Assembly: GCA_947034885.2 (NCBI GenBank)
Contig: OX344756.2
Span: forward strand, 11,156,098 to 11,220,097
From: Thuidium tamariscinum
Lineage: Eukaryota > Streptophyta > Bryopsida > Hypnales > Thuidiaceae
Direction of reading: 5' to 3'
DNA: 64,000 bases
Translations under genes and position numbers: made by a program
Notes under the pieces: generated by a model
Told to the model about the DNA's origin: nothing
Databases searched by the model: none
What the model saw: the letters and a program-made list of their open reading frames with translations, nothing else
Shown: one piece after another, positions 35,300 through 47,924 of the stretch
Layout: each line of letters starts with the position of its first letter
Position numbering within the stretch: the stretch's first letter is position 1

Positions 35300-38200
35300 A
35301 ACAAACCTGAAAATTTTATGACTAACAGAAGATGCGTGATTTCATCTCTTCAAAATCAAACTAAATATTTATAGCACTTGGCAGAAGGGAGCGTACAATG
35401 CATTCATGAAGGATTTTGACAGAGTTTGACTGACTGAGTGGCCAGGCACTTTGATCTGGAAACTAAGTTACTACCCACTTCAAGGGTGTGCAAACTGAAT
35501 TAATAGCCCAACATGAAAATCACCATTGTAATGAATTTCTACCTATTGTATTGAACTAGCGAAGAGTACAATCATGTCTCAATAGAAGTTGACAATCCTG
35601 AAAATCGCCAGACCAAAGTACCCAGTCGTAAAAACAACATATGATCTTTTATTCTTCTATTTTCTTTAACAAATGACAACATATGATCTTGAAAACAAAC
35701 CCTAAAGTGGATTGTCCAGGCAACGCTAATGCAAGAATATGTACAGTTCTATTCCTTGAAATTAAGCACAAAATTTCCAGAGATTGGCGCTTTTTCCAAA
35801 GCCTCGTCTGAAACCTCAAAAATCGACCACCAGTCGAAATGAATGCAAGCCGTACATTTCTGGGAGCCATTCAAAGAGTGCTCTTACCTAACGAGACTTA
35901 GTTACACCAATTTCAAACAAATGTTTCACCAATGTGATTGAGTGACACAAGTAATTGAACTTAACTGCAACTCTTGAAAGCCGCGATAAATTCGCAGAAA
36001 TTGATTGAAGTGTTGATTTCTACGAAAATGGCAAAATATTCGCCACACCAACAAGCCCATTTAAAGGTCATCAAATAATTAATATGCGGAAAATGCTCCG
36101 AACATCACACAATAACTCAATGGTTGGTTGCAGCAGTAGTGAGACCTCTTCCTGTACTGAGTACATGACTTCAACACAGGCTCTATGAGCTCGACTTGTG
36201 CAAAATCGTCTTGCCTACGACTCTGCCACACAATTCTTGTTGCCGGCCCACGCTCCCATCATTGTTGTATTGTACAATGAGAAGATACATGAATCAGGAA
36301 ATTTGGACCAAAGCTGCAAGGATCATATCCATGCTTCTCATGAGTGCGTTACGTGCACACCGGTCCTGATGCATGCGCAGCTTTTCACTTCTCCAGACCG
36401 GACTTTTGGACGACCAGACTGAACGCTTTACAGAATCTTCGGTCCAAGCAGATCGATGACGAACTAGCTCGTGGATCAATAAGGTGAACAATATTGCATG
36501 ACCTAATTAAACTATAAGATTCCTCACATAACGTAATCACGATTAGCGTGAAGAATTTTCTTATTTTATTGCTTGAACTTGTTTCTAACACACAATCATT
36601 GACCGGAATGTTAATTAATTGATTCAATTCTAGCAAATCATGACATGTTCCCGGACCCGATGACACCGGATAGATTAGTAGCATTAGAGATAAATAAGAT
36701 ATCACGAACTCGCTTTTTACATTATTTTACTATCAGATAATCACTAATCGATTAATCAGATATGAATTATTCACGATTTAGTCAGAAAATTAACATGAAT
36801 TACTCTGTAATTACAGCGAACACACAGTGAGCACTCAACAGACCGGATTGAAATTTCAATTAAATTGGAAAATCTCTGATTGCCAGGAATGAGATGCGCG
36901 AGCGGCATTCCCTTTGATGATAGGTATGGATTTAAGCGGTGTCATTTAAACTGCACATTCCTCAATTTAAAGGAAATCTAATAACCGCCAGTACATGCTA
37001 ACCAAATCATGACCTACTCTGAACTTCTGACCAGAGGTAGATATGTAGAGGGCACAAGAGTTTTATAAGATAACATGGACTTACCATTCGCAGCAGAAGC
37101 ACACGCATATGATCAAAGGCCGACCAATGCGTGGATGAAAGTAAAGATTTCCGGCGGAACAAACAAACAAATGTAATTACCGAATCATTCCTCCGGCTTG
37201 TCTACAGTGCATATCGGTCCTGAAGAAGACGAAACGATTCCACTAGATTTCCAGAGTCCGAGAGCTTCCGGGGCTGAAGAAACACTGCTGGAAGAACCTC
37301 TTTTGCATATTAGACAATTAAGCTTATATAACATAATCACGATTAACCAAGCAAATCTACTGCATATTGCTCTGTTACACACGAACATTCGGGAACGAAG
37401 CGCCGGCACACGACTGACATGCTAGCTAGCTCGCAAATCATGAACGAAATGTATTATCTTAAGGCAGATACCCCGTTGCAGCAGAAGCAGATGCATCAGC
37501 TCGAAGGAGCCCCAGCTTGCCCCAGGATGAAGTCGTCCGGAGCATGAAGTCCGCAGGATCCACCAAAAATCAACCGTCCGAATCAACACTCGCCGTCGAT
37601 CTTGTTGATCTCGGGAAAGAATTCCGAACCCGATGAGAGCGAATACTCCAGAGCATCTGTAACTGACGGACTTCACCAAACGACTGAAGCTCTTTGCATT
37701 CCACCCTTCCAGTTGATTCGGAAACGCCGAGGGTGGCGTCTGTTGGAGCTCTGTTGTGACTGCAAGTCACGAATATCAGTGCAAGCTAGCTGCCAGAGGT
37801 GGCCTATCGATTCGCGCCCAATCATCTCCCTGAACTTCGACGCCGATGAACGAGGGCAGGGACCCAATGGCCTGGGCACACATTGCAGAGCCAGCGCCAT
37901 TGCCAGGTGGGATTGGCAAGCGTAGCGAGCATCTCGCGGCAACATGGCTCCGGGAGTTGCTGAAACCGCGTTATTCTCTACTACGTGCAGCCTCTCAGGG
38001 AAGACGTCACGCGCTTGCAGTTAAGTCGCAGCAGCTCTCCCCCGGCCCCGCACGCACACACTCATGATCTGGCAATCGGGCTTGCCCAGCTAGCTACGTA
38101 GCCAGCGCGCTTTGATATATCATCCGACATGCGGCGCGGGAAGGACCGCAGTACGCACTCCTTCAATTCAGTTTGAAGTCACGAATGTTTTACAGGAATC

Positions 38201-41134
38201 TTATTTTCTCTCTGGATGTGGTCCGTCTCGCGATCCTGTTAGCTAAAATTACGTACTTTCAGTTTTCCAGAGCGGGGCTTCAGGAGCTTCAGTTCTACGT
38301 TGGACGTAAAGCTAGTAGAGCTTTGGTAACGAAATTAACTTGGTACTCTGAAATGAGCTAATTAATCTAATTGGTCGTTTTTCTGGGAATCTCGATCGAT
38401 TAGTGATCCGATCTAGTGTACCTGGAGTCTCTCCAACTTCAGCTAGTCACCGAGCTAGCTTCAGGTCGCTAGCTGTTCTACGTTACTTTGTAATGTACGT
38501 AAGTACGTTTCGAAGGGAAGCCGGCCAGTGGTGGTAGTTGATAGAGTGTGCTAATCCAGAAGCCTTGACGCAGTAATTTCCAGTGTGAGTTGGTTTTGAC
38601 ATCGGCTAGCTAGTAGTCCTTACAGAAATGCAAAGCTCCAGTATTGCATGAACTGGAGGTGAAATTCACACAACAAATTGAATGCCAAACATTGGAAATG
38701 TGCCTTGGAAATGTAACCGCATCCAACCAGCTGCCTAGCGCTGGTGACAACCAAGTACGGATCCAGTTGGAATAATAAGATAAAACTGCATTGTAGTTTA
38801 AATCATTTGGCTTCAAGTTCCAAATTCTTCTCGATTGTCAAGCTTGTAATGTACGTGGCAATGCGGTCAACTGCGACTCTGGATGCTAAGATTACGGTGT
38901 AAGCAATGATGTCTTATGGAATGATCACCGATTCTAGAGCAATGCTCGAAGCTGTCGCAATAATCGATTATTAAATTGGTAATTTCTCTATTGCCGAAAT
39001 TATATAAAAAGAGGCTCTTCCATTAAAAAGTATAACAAACGCGGATTTTTGTTTTGCAAGTCGGCACAGAGTGAACGGGAAACCTGCCAATTCCACGGAG
39101 GGAAGTCCTGTAATTTGTTCTTGAAATCTCGAGGGAGTTGGAGAGAAACGAGATGTTCCCGGACTCGATCAGTCTAAAGTTCTGATTCTTTAACTCGAAT
39201 GCTCTGAGCTGCCCGAAAGTGATTATAAGTTTCTAAGAACAAATATCAATGCTAATTCGAGGCCGAATCCATGACGGGGACAATCTTCGTTCCACCTGCA
39301 TGTTGATCAAGTTAATTTCTGTCTTCTAGTCTCCATACGAGAAGTGCAAATAGGGACACGTACTCCCAAGTCTTCTGTTTCAACAAGATATCTTCAGTTC
39401 CTTCTCGATTGTTATTGCAGGACGAATTCGAATCCACTGTAGGATGTGGAATCACTAATATGATCTATAATTCGACGTGAGCATTTCTCCTTGGTCCCGG
39501 TCACCCGGTGGCATCTATTCTTGATGTGTATTACTCCATTGTGCAAAAATAATTTAATCACTCTTTGATATGGGTAGCATGGTAGATCGCATTAAGGGTG
39601 GCGCAGTTTTAGTAGCCTGGCTGAGACATATGATCTATACCAAACCTTGGTTCAGAGTCTCGTTCAGAGTTCTGGAAACTAGAGTGTTTTCAGTTTAATT
39701 CCAGTCCTAGTTTTCAGAGCCTTGGGCACTAAAATGTGACAATTTAGGCGCTACGAGAACACGCCATTTTAACGAATCTGACTCCTTGACCTAATTTCTG
39801 GACTGAGGTTGATTTAATTCAGCTTTGGGATCGGCTGGACATTCTCTCGATCAGTTGGCTTTAATGTCCATCTGGATCGAGAGTCCCATTTGACTCCCTG
39901 TTCTGCACGTGTTATTGCTCTCCTTGCTCCATTTTTTATGCTGGTGAAGGTCATGTCCATCTTTAATCACTAATGTCGAGTTACAATGAGATTAATGATT
40001 AAAATCAAGCTTTCAGTCTCGACCTGGTTCTGGTAAAGCTGCCAAAGGAACTGTAGAACCAAGACCTAGATATGGTATAGAATCAACCCGCGGATATGTT
40101 TCCAATGATTGATGTCAGTAAAGCACTGTCGAGTGTCGACTTCGAAAAGGTTCAAAGGTTAGAATATCTTTTGCTTGCAATGTCAACGCCTATTCAAAAC
40201 AGAAGTCGACAGGAAGCCGCCACCATGGTTCGACCGAGAATCATGAAATCATCCACAAAAATAAAATAATTCGATCTAGACCCTCAACAAATCAACAGCA
40301 ACTCAATCTGTCCAAACACAGTCAAATTTGTCTCGCTTACATCTGAGACAACGCTCCTCACTGGAAAAGCAGGACACGCAGAGAATGATGCAAAAGAATA
40401 CGAATTGTTGCAGTAACATCGACGTGTATGAAGTTGAATCTATGGAGCATAGCCACAAACTTGTGTCTATCTTACAAAAAGAGAAATGCAGACGCACGCA
40501 CAGTTCCTTTTTCGATGGGGAACTACATACCAAAAGAATACAGCCTATCAAGTCATAGAAGATCAGCACTAGACCACTCAAAAACAGTAATATGTCTGAT
40601 TGCCATCATCTAGTACGGCTCTTAAACGGTTAGGCTTCTATAAAGGGACCTTGACAGCATCCCTGCTTAAACTAACGACTTGTTAGACAAATTTGCTGAA
40701 CCTATGCTTCAGATAAGTAAGTAATTAATCAATCCAGGCAGCTACCTATTCAGACCTAGTACCTACAAATAAACCTGCATGTGTCCTGCATGGTGTCCTG
40801 CATGTCATTTTTTCAACCGCTTCAACTCCTGGATCACACGATCAGTCAGAGCGGCGCCTATCCGCCTTCGTTACGGTGGAAGCTTCGGTCCGTCCCACCT
40901 GGGGATCAGTTACAAACCTTGGCATCTACAGACGCCGTGAAGTTCTAAATTAATTGTAATCAAAATTACAGCCACCGAAGTCGACCTCCAAGCAGGCGGG
41001 TATGTTGACTGAAACATCGAATAAAGAACAGTCAAAAAGGTTGGTGTGGATATCACTTTTTTTTTAAGTTCTTGATGATGTTAGTTGAAAGAGAGACTCC
41101 TCGAGTCAAATCGAATTAAAACAAAAGGAGAAGA
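35300..41134. other. G+C-richer region with no recognisable gene
   Basis: From about 35.3 kb the sequence becomes more complex and richer in G+C, like the flanks of the GPAT gene. All open frames are short (mostly under 110 codons), overlap on both strands (as at 37198-38067), and have no recognisable domain, conserved order or convincing splice partners. I find no transposon ends, tRNA or long hairpin. It may contain lineage-specific exons, a non-coding RNA, or distal regulatory and 3' sequence of the LBD gene, but I cannot support any one of these. Confidence 0.45.
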
Positions 41135-43782
41135 TCAGTTGTTGGTCAAAGTAAGGTAAACTCCAGCGCTTCTCAGCTCATGCTCGGAAACTCCGTGGTG
41201 ACGACCACCTGCAGCTCTTCTCAGGTCAGCCTCAGAAGCTACCGTGAGGTTGAGAAATCCACTGGGACCTCGTCTACGAATTGCCATTGCAAACGGATCC
41301 ACCGCGGTGTCGAACGGTTGTACTATGTCTTGCAGAATCTGGTTGTGGTCCCCGTAAAGCATGCTGCTGCGGTGATGGAGCTCAGGTGGTTGCGTCTCCT
41401 GTTTCACGGCTCCGGCTCCTGGTGGCGGTGCCGTAGATTGGTGATGACCTCGAGACTCCCCTCTGATGTACCTGCTTGGAAGCCCCCAAGCACTGAGCTG
41501 TGAGAGGTGGTTTGATTTCATTTGACGATTGCAACAACTTGGGTGACAGTGTGAGTTTGTGGTCACTTAGAGTCTCTGTACAAAGGCAGGTGAGAAGACC
41601 AATAGTTAGTATGCCTGCTTAGGTTAGGTCCTCCACACCATTGCTCACAATTCATTTTTCGAACCAGGCAGCTAAATTTTAAGACATTGATGACGATGAC
41701 AATACTGAACACTAGCTAGCTCACTATCAAGGTTCCGACTTTAGAAGAGGCTAGTGTACATCAGAGTGTCATTTTCGTCCAGTGACACTCTCAAGCTAAT
41801 AAGTTGAGAAGTTTACGAATATGACTACTTCTGGTAAGGTCGATACTCTAACAGGAGATTATTCAAAACCCTTAAACTCCATGCTAAAATGAGATTCCAA
41901 GCAGCTAGGTACTGAGCACGGACTTGAAGAAAGCTCCGCTGCAAAACCCTCTAGCACGCAATTGCAAGATTTACAGCAATATCTCGTAGGAGTTTTAAGG
42001 AAGAAGAAGAAGAAGAAAAAATGGATAAACAAGTCCATGGCACGCGAAGTTACCACGAAAGCTTGCCGTTACTGATCGTCTGAGAATCTAAATACTGATT
42101 GAAATGAGCTAATGGCAAAGGACAGAAGAACCCACAGTCAACTCAACTTGAAAACTACGAACTCTCCAAGAGCAGAAGGAAGTAACCTAAAAGAAATACT
42201 TGAAAATCTCCCAGTAGTTGCTAAAACTAAAGTAGTGTTAATAAGGTTGAGGTCAACGAAGGACCTAACGATCAGAACTTGGGCCAGACAGTGTATTCAC
42301 CACTGAAGATCTCAATCCTTCCAGACATTGATACAGCTCTAGGAATCTCTGGCAAATGTGAATGTAGGTTCTACTCTAGTTCCGTAAATTAACTGAAATC
42401 TAAGCAACTTTTCCTTCGACAGCTTCTGAGAAGCTTTTGAACTACACTACATGCATAGTTGCAGTCTACAATAAGTATTCACTCTTGGCAAGTAGGAATG
42501 GAGCAAACGGTTCCTCAGAAATGATCTTGAGCTGAAGCTTCGAGACTCGAGAGAAGAGAGCTCAGTGGAAGAAAACCTTCGCGAGACTACATTTGAAGCT
42601 CTAGTTTGGGGATAATCGATTATCTCACACCGTCAGCGAGGAGTGTTAGTGTTGGACTAGTTAAAAAGTCACTGGACATAGGAAAAATTTGATCACAATA
42701 GTTACCTGCCCACATCAAACCTTGAAGTAGACGCCGCACCACCAGGCTTAATCTGATCGAAGCCATCGTTTCTCAAAAACTGGTCCGGCTCGAAAGGCGA
42801 AATGGGAAGCGGGTTGCTCCTGGCGAAATCCGTCATGTCATTGTAGCTCTGAAAGTTTGGCATCAACACATTGGTCTCTTGCGCCGAACTCACATTCACG
42901 ATACTCGTGCTCCCCCCTAGCGAGCTCACATTTTGCGGCATCTGTGCCTGCTTGATCATATTGATCGTCCACACCTCAGCCATCAGGAAAACCTCAAAAC
43001 CACTAAACCCCAAGCCAGCTCGAAAAGATAATCTACACAATCTCCCCCATCAATAAAATTCCTCCCTTCCCTTCCAATGCCATGAGCTCATACCCCATTC
43101 AAACTGCAATGCACTAATTGAAGCTCAAAAAGTTGCAAACCCCTCGATGCTCCAAAATGCAACTTTTGGAAGCTTAAAACTGCAACCTTTGGAAGCTTCT
43201 GAATGCCACTCGTGAAGCTTAAAACAGAGACACGGGTAGAAGCAGAAAGAAGCTGCCCCGAGTGAGAGGCTGAATTGAGTTTGGAGGGGGCACCCGTGTT
43301 TTCAATGAGGAGAGCCCTGCAACCGACATTCCATGTACCTGCTGGTTAAAATTCTGTTGCTGCTGCAGCAAGAAGAGCTGCTCCCGGGCGACGGCGAGCT
43401 CGTCCTTGAGCTTGTAGACCTGGTTCTGCAGGATGGTGATCACCCCCAGGCAGCCGTGCACGGGGTCCTTTTCCCGTGTGTCAGCCTCGTAGGAGATAGA
43501 CTTCACGGTGTCCTCGCGCTTGCTGGGGTCGACGTGCTTGAGGATGCGCAGAATGTTCGACACGCCGAACAGCTTGTGCACGTTCTGGAACCGCTTCGGC
43601 TGGTCGGGCGGGAAGTAGGGCGACAAGGGACAGTCCGGCGTGCACTTCCGGCGCTGATACTTGCAAGCCGCGCACGCCGTGCTGGTGCTGCCGCTCCCAC
43701 TGGAGCCCCCGCTGGTACCAGCGCCGCGGGAGCCAGCACCCGAACCACCTGAGCCACCAGACCCCGACGCCGACCCCGTCAT
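41135..43782 (-). CDS. LBD: LOB-domain (LBD) transcription factor, class I, probably three exons
   Basis: Exon 1 (43782-43339, 148 codons) is secure. A Gly/Ser-rich N-terminus (residues 1-35) leads into the LOB domain. This has the zinc-binding CX2CX6CX3C motif (C37, C40, C47, C51), the GAS block around FQNVHKLFGVSNILRIL (65-81), DPVHG (106-110) and a coiled-coil-like segment 112-140 ending in a Gln run. CAACKYQRRKC and HKLFGVSNI resemble the LBD22/LBD27 group. Exon 1 ends CAGCAG/GTACAT, phase 0. Exon 2 ends at 42706 (GGCAG/GTAACT, phase 2); its start is uncertain among phase-0 acceptors from 42992 to 42947. Exon 3 (41471-41135) is inferred: AAGCAG/GTACATC gives matching phase 2 and an open frame to a stop, with Pro/His-rich and QDIVQPF-type sequence. 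Without it, exon 2 would read into a stop at 42702. Total about 340-350 residues. LBD proteins bind DNA in the nucleus and control organ or lineage development. Confidence 0.85.
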
Positions 43783-44700
43783 GTCGATACTCTCTAGCTC
43801 ACGTCGATTGCCGGAATACTCCCACACCAAAGGGATTCCCTAACACACACCCTATCAAAATTCTTAACTCCACGGTACAGTCCCCACCACCTCACGACCC
43901 ACCCACCACGCCGCCATCGGCTCCAAAACACCCCCCATCTCCACTGCCAAATTCGCAACCAGTCGACCTGCGAAAATCCAAAAATCTGGATGATGACCAA
44001 AATCTAGATTCCACCGCAACTCGGATCCCGGCCTCCTCAGATTGATCTACGATTCGGGAGCGCCGACCACAGGAAGCTCATGGCATGGCGCCGACTATAG
44101 CTAGTCCGAGCGCGATTGGCATGGATCAGCTAGCAGCAGGGGTTACATGCAAGTCATCGAGTCTGGCGTCCACTGCGGTGAGGCATGGTGATCACCGGGC
44201 TGCCGGCGCCCGCCGTTGCAAGTCGGCAAGCAGAAATTCGATCGGGGAGTTGACTAGTGGAGTGGAGCCCGGAGCATGGGCTAGCTAGTACACACAACAG
44301 TGAGTCCGGAGTCCGTCCGGAGGAGAGCTTGCACGCAGCGCGGCGCCGGCGAGGGCGAGAGCAGGGTAGTGGCGGGGAGTGAGGTGGAAGAAGCTGAGAT
44401 CGTGAGGCTTGCGGTCTGCGGGATTGGAGAGGGAGCGGCGAAGATTGTGGCTGTGCCTGGGGTGGGCTGGGGTGGGAGTCAGTGGCCGCTGGGCCTGCAA
44501 GCGCAGCTAGATACTGCACACGGCTGCAGGCCCTGGGGCTCTGGCCCACCGCTGCTTGGGCCGAAGCTTCGTGCTTACGAAGTCTGCGTTACTGGCGCAG
44601 CAGGTTGCATCCTGTTCCAGGTAACCATGGAATGAACCCTTTCGATCATGGAAACCACGGTGGTAAAAAAACCTGGCAATTCTCAGTCAAAACGGGGAAT
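43783..44700 (-). promoter_or_regulatory. 5' flank of the LBD gene
   Basis: This G+C-rich sequence lies directly upstream of the LBD start and contains overlapping open frames on both strands without recognisable protein content. It most likely holds the 5' untranslated region and promoter. The frame of exon 1 stays open upstream to 43840 but has no ATG before 43782. No TATA box is clear. Confidence 0.45.
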
Positions 44701-44760
44701 TGATCCCCAAGATAAATAGGGTCACATAACATTGTGTACTGCCTCCGTATAATCAGACTT

Positions 44761-44926
44761 TTTTGTTAAAATGGCAATATTCCTACACCATTTTTTCATT
44801 CATTTTCTAGGACTGGTATAGATTTTAGACTTCAAAGTCTTGAAATCTAGGAGTGGTATACATTTTAGACTACATGGTCTAAACCAGAGAATGCCAAGTT
44901 TGAGGCGTACCGCCATTTTAACAAAA
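44761..44926. mobile_element. MITE-like hairpin
   Basis: TTTTGTTAAAATGGC (44761-44775) is perfectly inverted at 44912-44926. The left flank, CTGCCTCCGTATA, resembles the 'CTCCCTCCGT' start common in plant MITEs, so the true ends may lie slightly outside (about 44740-44940). The interior includes repeated TTTTAGACT blocks. No target duplication was assigned. Confidence 0.55.
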
Positions 44927-44940
44927 TATCCATTTATACC

Positions 44941-45759
44941 ACTTCTCCAGTTGGAAGGTATAACTTTCTGAAGGTACCTCCTTGCTCCAACTTTAGTTAC
45001 ATTGTGATGGCTAAGATTGCTCTACAATAATTTTTGAGAGACATCCAATTCCAATGGTGGAAGAGTCCTTAGATATGAGGAAGCAAAACGGGACCCCAAA
45101 CATTTCCTAATAATGTTATGTAAATCAATCTAAAACCAACAATCTAAGAGAATTGACTAACAAATCATAAACCTTAATCCTTGAACATTGACATAGTCAT
45201 ATGTTTGGCATTCAATGGATGACAAAGAATCTTTATTTGTAGGACAAAAGTGCAACTATTCATTCTTTCAATTTTGCGTAGAAAGGGGAGATCTTCTATA
45301 GTACTTTGACTAGCAAAGTAGCAATGAGTGCTTTTAGATTTTTTTGAACAAGTGCTTCCCATGCTATGAAAATGGATGATTTCATTGCTACTAGGGTTTA
45401 TTTTTCAAAGGTTAAACCACCAAATCAAGAAAATTGTACCTTAATATATTTAAACACTATGTAAAAAAGGAGTGTTTTAAATATAGTCCTAGATTCCTAG
45501 TAGTATAGTCATATAATTAAGTAGTGATATTGAGGTAGTATTTACAGTAAAATTTTATTGAAAACACATGTAGTTCTTATAAAATACCCCTTCAATTGAC
45601 CATATTCCTACATTTGTATACATTACTAAAATAACTAAATGTACCACAAAAATACTACATAGTGTTAGTTTTTGATGCACTGTTAGCCTTGGATATCCTT
45701 ACTATCTAAAGTACAATATGAAGATAGTGTTCATTTTTTTATTAACCACTAAAGAATAA
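44941..45759. other. A+T-rich intergenic sequence, no gene seen
   Basis: A short segment (about 45175-45330) recurs at about 50400-50530: TTGAACAT, GACAAAGA, then ATCTTCTATAGTACTTTGACT. It is a dispersed-repeat fragment. Nothing else is recognised. Confidence 0.5.
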
Positions 45760-46085
45760 AGACCAAACTGTTTTTTTTTTGCAATATAGCAATTGTAGGC
45801 AGCTCATTACGAATCAAGTTTATCTATTTTTTCTTTGAAATTTTGGCACAATATGTGTCCAAGGAGTAGCTTTAAGGCCCAAAAACCTTCATAATTTTTG
45901 ACTACATGTTTAAAGAATTATTGCATGATATGTGATTTTTTTTTAATCTTTAGGCAAGTGAACTTGGGTAGCTCTAGAAATATATGTACCTAAGAAGCTA
46001 TAATTCATTGCATTATGATTAATGAGATGAAAGTTATGAAAAGTTTTAGTTTGCAGGTAGGTATGGTTTTCAGAAACTCCATTCA
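45760..46085 (+). mobile_element. Single-arm remnant of a TTAA-family foldback element
   Basis: This matches the left arm of 56608-57355 in order: GCAGCTC, AAGGAGTAGCTTTAAGGCCC, TTGCATGATATGT, then GGTAGGTATGGTTTTCA and AACTCCAT. The opposite arm is absent. A short (CA)n run follows at about 46121-46138. Confidence 0.6.
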
Positions 46086-47149
46086 GAGTGGGCTAACCAA
46101 TTGTAGAGGCTACAGTTTCTCACTCACACACACACACATTTGGAGTTCCTTACCTTAAATCCAGCCTTTAGTTAACCACTTCACTCGCTATGGTCACTCA
46201 TGGAGTTCTAATTTCTAAATTAGTGTGGGTTTTCAGGAGATTGCCGGAGAGCTGAATTCTCTACTGTCTAACAACCTGATGCAGATGGATAAAGTTTATT
46301 TATTCTGTCCTCGTTGCCTTGTGGTATAATACATACAACCTAAGGGAGAAACACCCATTTCCGTCCCTGTACCTATTCTTGGACCCTAGGGTACTACTAA
46401 ATCTGTCCATAAGCATTCATTAAAGCATCCGACAAATGTTTAATTCTAATTTGTTGATGCAGTTGTAAGACATATGTACAGTTTTCATTCACTGACAACT
46501 GATTTCAGTAGGTGTTCAATTAAAGGTACACCTGTAAGACGGTTCGAGTGGTTTAGGGAGCCAACACTTTGAAAATTTATAGAAATTACATACTGATTCC
46601 GAAAATTTTAATTTTTTTTTAATATTCATGATTTTCACTCGCTAATACTGGAAAAATATCAGTTTTAGAAAATGTTGCCTCCAACTATGCTGAATTCCTT
46701 ATTTGGACGTTTTTGGGTGTTTCCATTGTAAATTAGACATGCGACGTTAAATCTTGTAAACAAAACTAACATGGCATAGCTGGATTTACCTCGGGGCAAA
46801 CACTGAAATTTTTTATTTTTTTCAAAATTTATTTTTTTCAAATTCTGAATTCATATTTGGATTCAGAGACCCCAAATTGGATAGGGGAAATCTTGACACA
46901 ACCAAAAAAACCCAACAAAACATAAACCCCAAAACTCTTATCAACCCTTGGTAAAATAAGTTTTATGTATTGGGGGCTCAATTTACCTGAGTCATGTTAG
47001 TTTCAATTACAAGATTTAATGTCTTGCATGCCTGAGCCGACCTTCTTGCCGATCAAGTCTAAAGTAGTGCAACAAGCCAAGGCCTAGCCAAAGATGAAAG
47101 TAAAGGAAAAAAAGAACCCCCATTTTGTGTCATGATAATTCTGTTATTA
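46086..47149. other. Intergenic sequence, no gene seen
   Basis: The composition is slightly more mixed than in the deep A+T-rich tracts. I see no supported coding frame or element boundary. Confidence 0.5.
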
Positions 47150-47570
47150 GCACTTCACCAAGCTAATTTTGGACCTTTGATTGCAAATATGAACTCAAAA
47201 TCTGCAAATTTTATCTTGGTTGCGACATAAAAAGTTTTTGTGTTTTCCCAGGGATAAAAAGGGGGGCATAATTTACCTCTACAATCAACTTGTTGCAAGT
47301 TGGGGTGAATTAGTTCACTCCCTCAACCACTCCCTCAACCACTCCAAGTCATTCCAAGGGTGCAAGTAAAAAAATAAAAAATAAAACATATTTTGTGCTA
47401 GAATAACTTATGTGACTAATTCAATAATTTGCCAATATCAAAGACCTCTAATTGCAAATATGAATTCAGAATTTGCAAAAAAATTCATTTGTGGAAAATA
47501 AAAAATTTCAGTGTTTTCCCAAGTGACCAAGCCAGGGAGTCCGTTCACCCCAGCCCTCATTGCACTGGTG
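47150..47570. repeat. Two adjacent dispersed-repeat copies
   Basis: The phrase TTTGATTGCAAATATGA followed by a GTGTTTTCCCA tail occurs twice here (about 47170-47250 and 47440-47525). It also occurs at about 11140-11215 and 55150-55240. The second copy ends GGGAGTCCGTTCACCCC, inverted relative to TTGGGGTGAATTAGTTCACT at about 47318, which suggests terminal inverted repeats. Short duplicated CACTCCCTCAACC words lie near 47320-47345. Confidence 0.55.
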
Positions 47571-47924
47571 TGCTACTATAGACTCAACCAGTGACCTCAA
47601 AACTGGCTAAATTTCGCTCATTTTCTACTTAATTTTTTCATACCCTTTGAAAAAAAATTAAAAGTCTTCCAGAAATGAACATTTGACTAAAAACCTTCTT
47701 GTCCATCCGGAGCAACTGATGAAATCACTGATGAATGCCGGCGTCCAGCAACACCGACGTACTGTGGGTGCCGGGGCCTCCGCCGGTAAGCTTTGTGTTC
47801 GCTACAGTCACTTATAGTAAGTTACTGTACAGGGATTGCAGTTCTTTCGTCTCAAGCCATTCCGGGCCGGCCTGGATATTCCTACAGCTCACCCTGCCCT
47901 CTCTGCTGACTTCGAATAAGGGAC

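Noticed and set aside
37198-38067. Cluster of overlapping open frames on both strands
   Set aside because: There is no recognisable domain, no frame is favoured, and several lack an ATG or credible splice partners.
43333-43752. 139-codon + strand frame over LBD exon 1
   Set aside because: It is antisense to a secure LOB-domain exon.
44085-44635. Open frames upstream of the LBD gene (up to 131 codons)
   Set aside because: Frames are open on both strands over the same G+C-rich DNA. The Pro/Ser/Arg-rich or Gly/Glu-rich translations look like non-coding 5' sequence.
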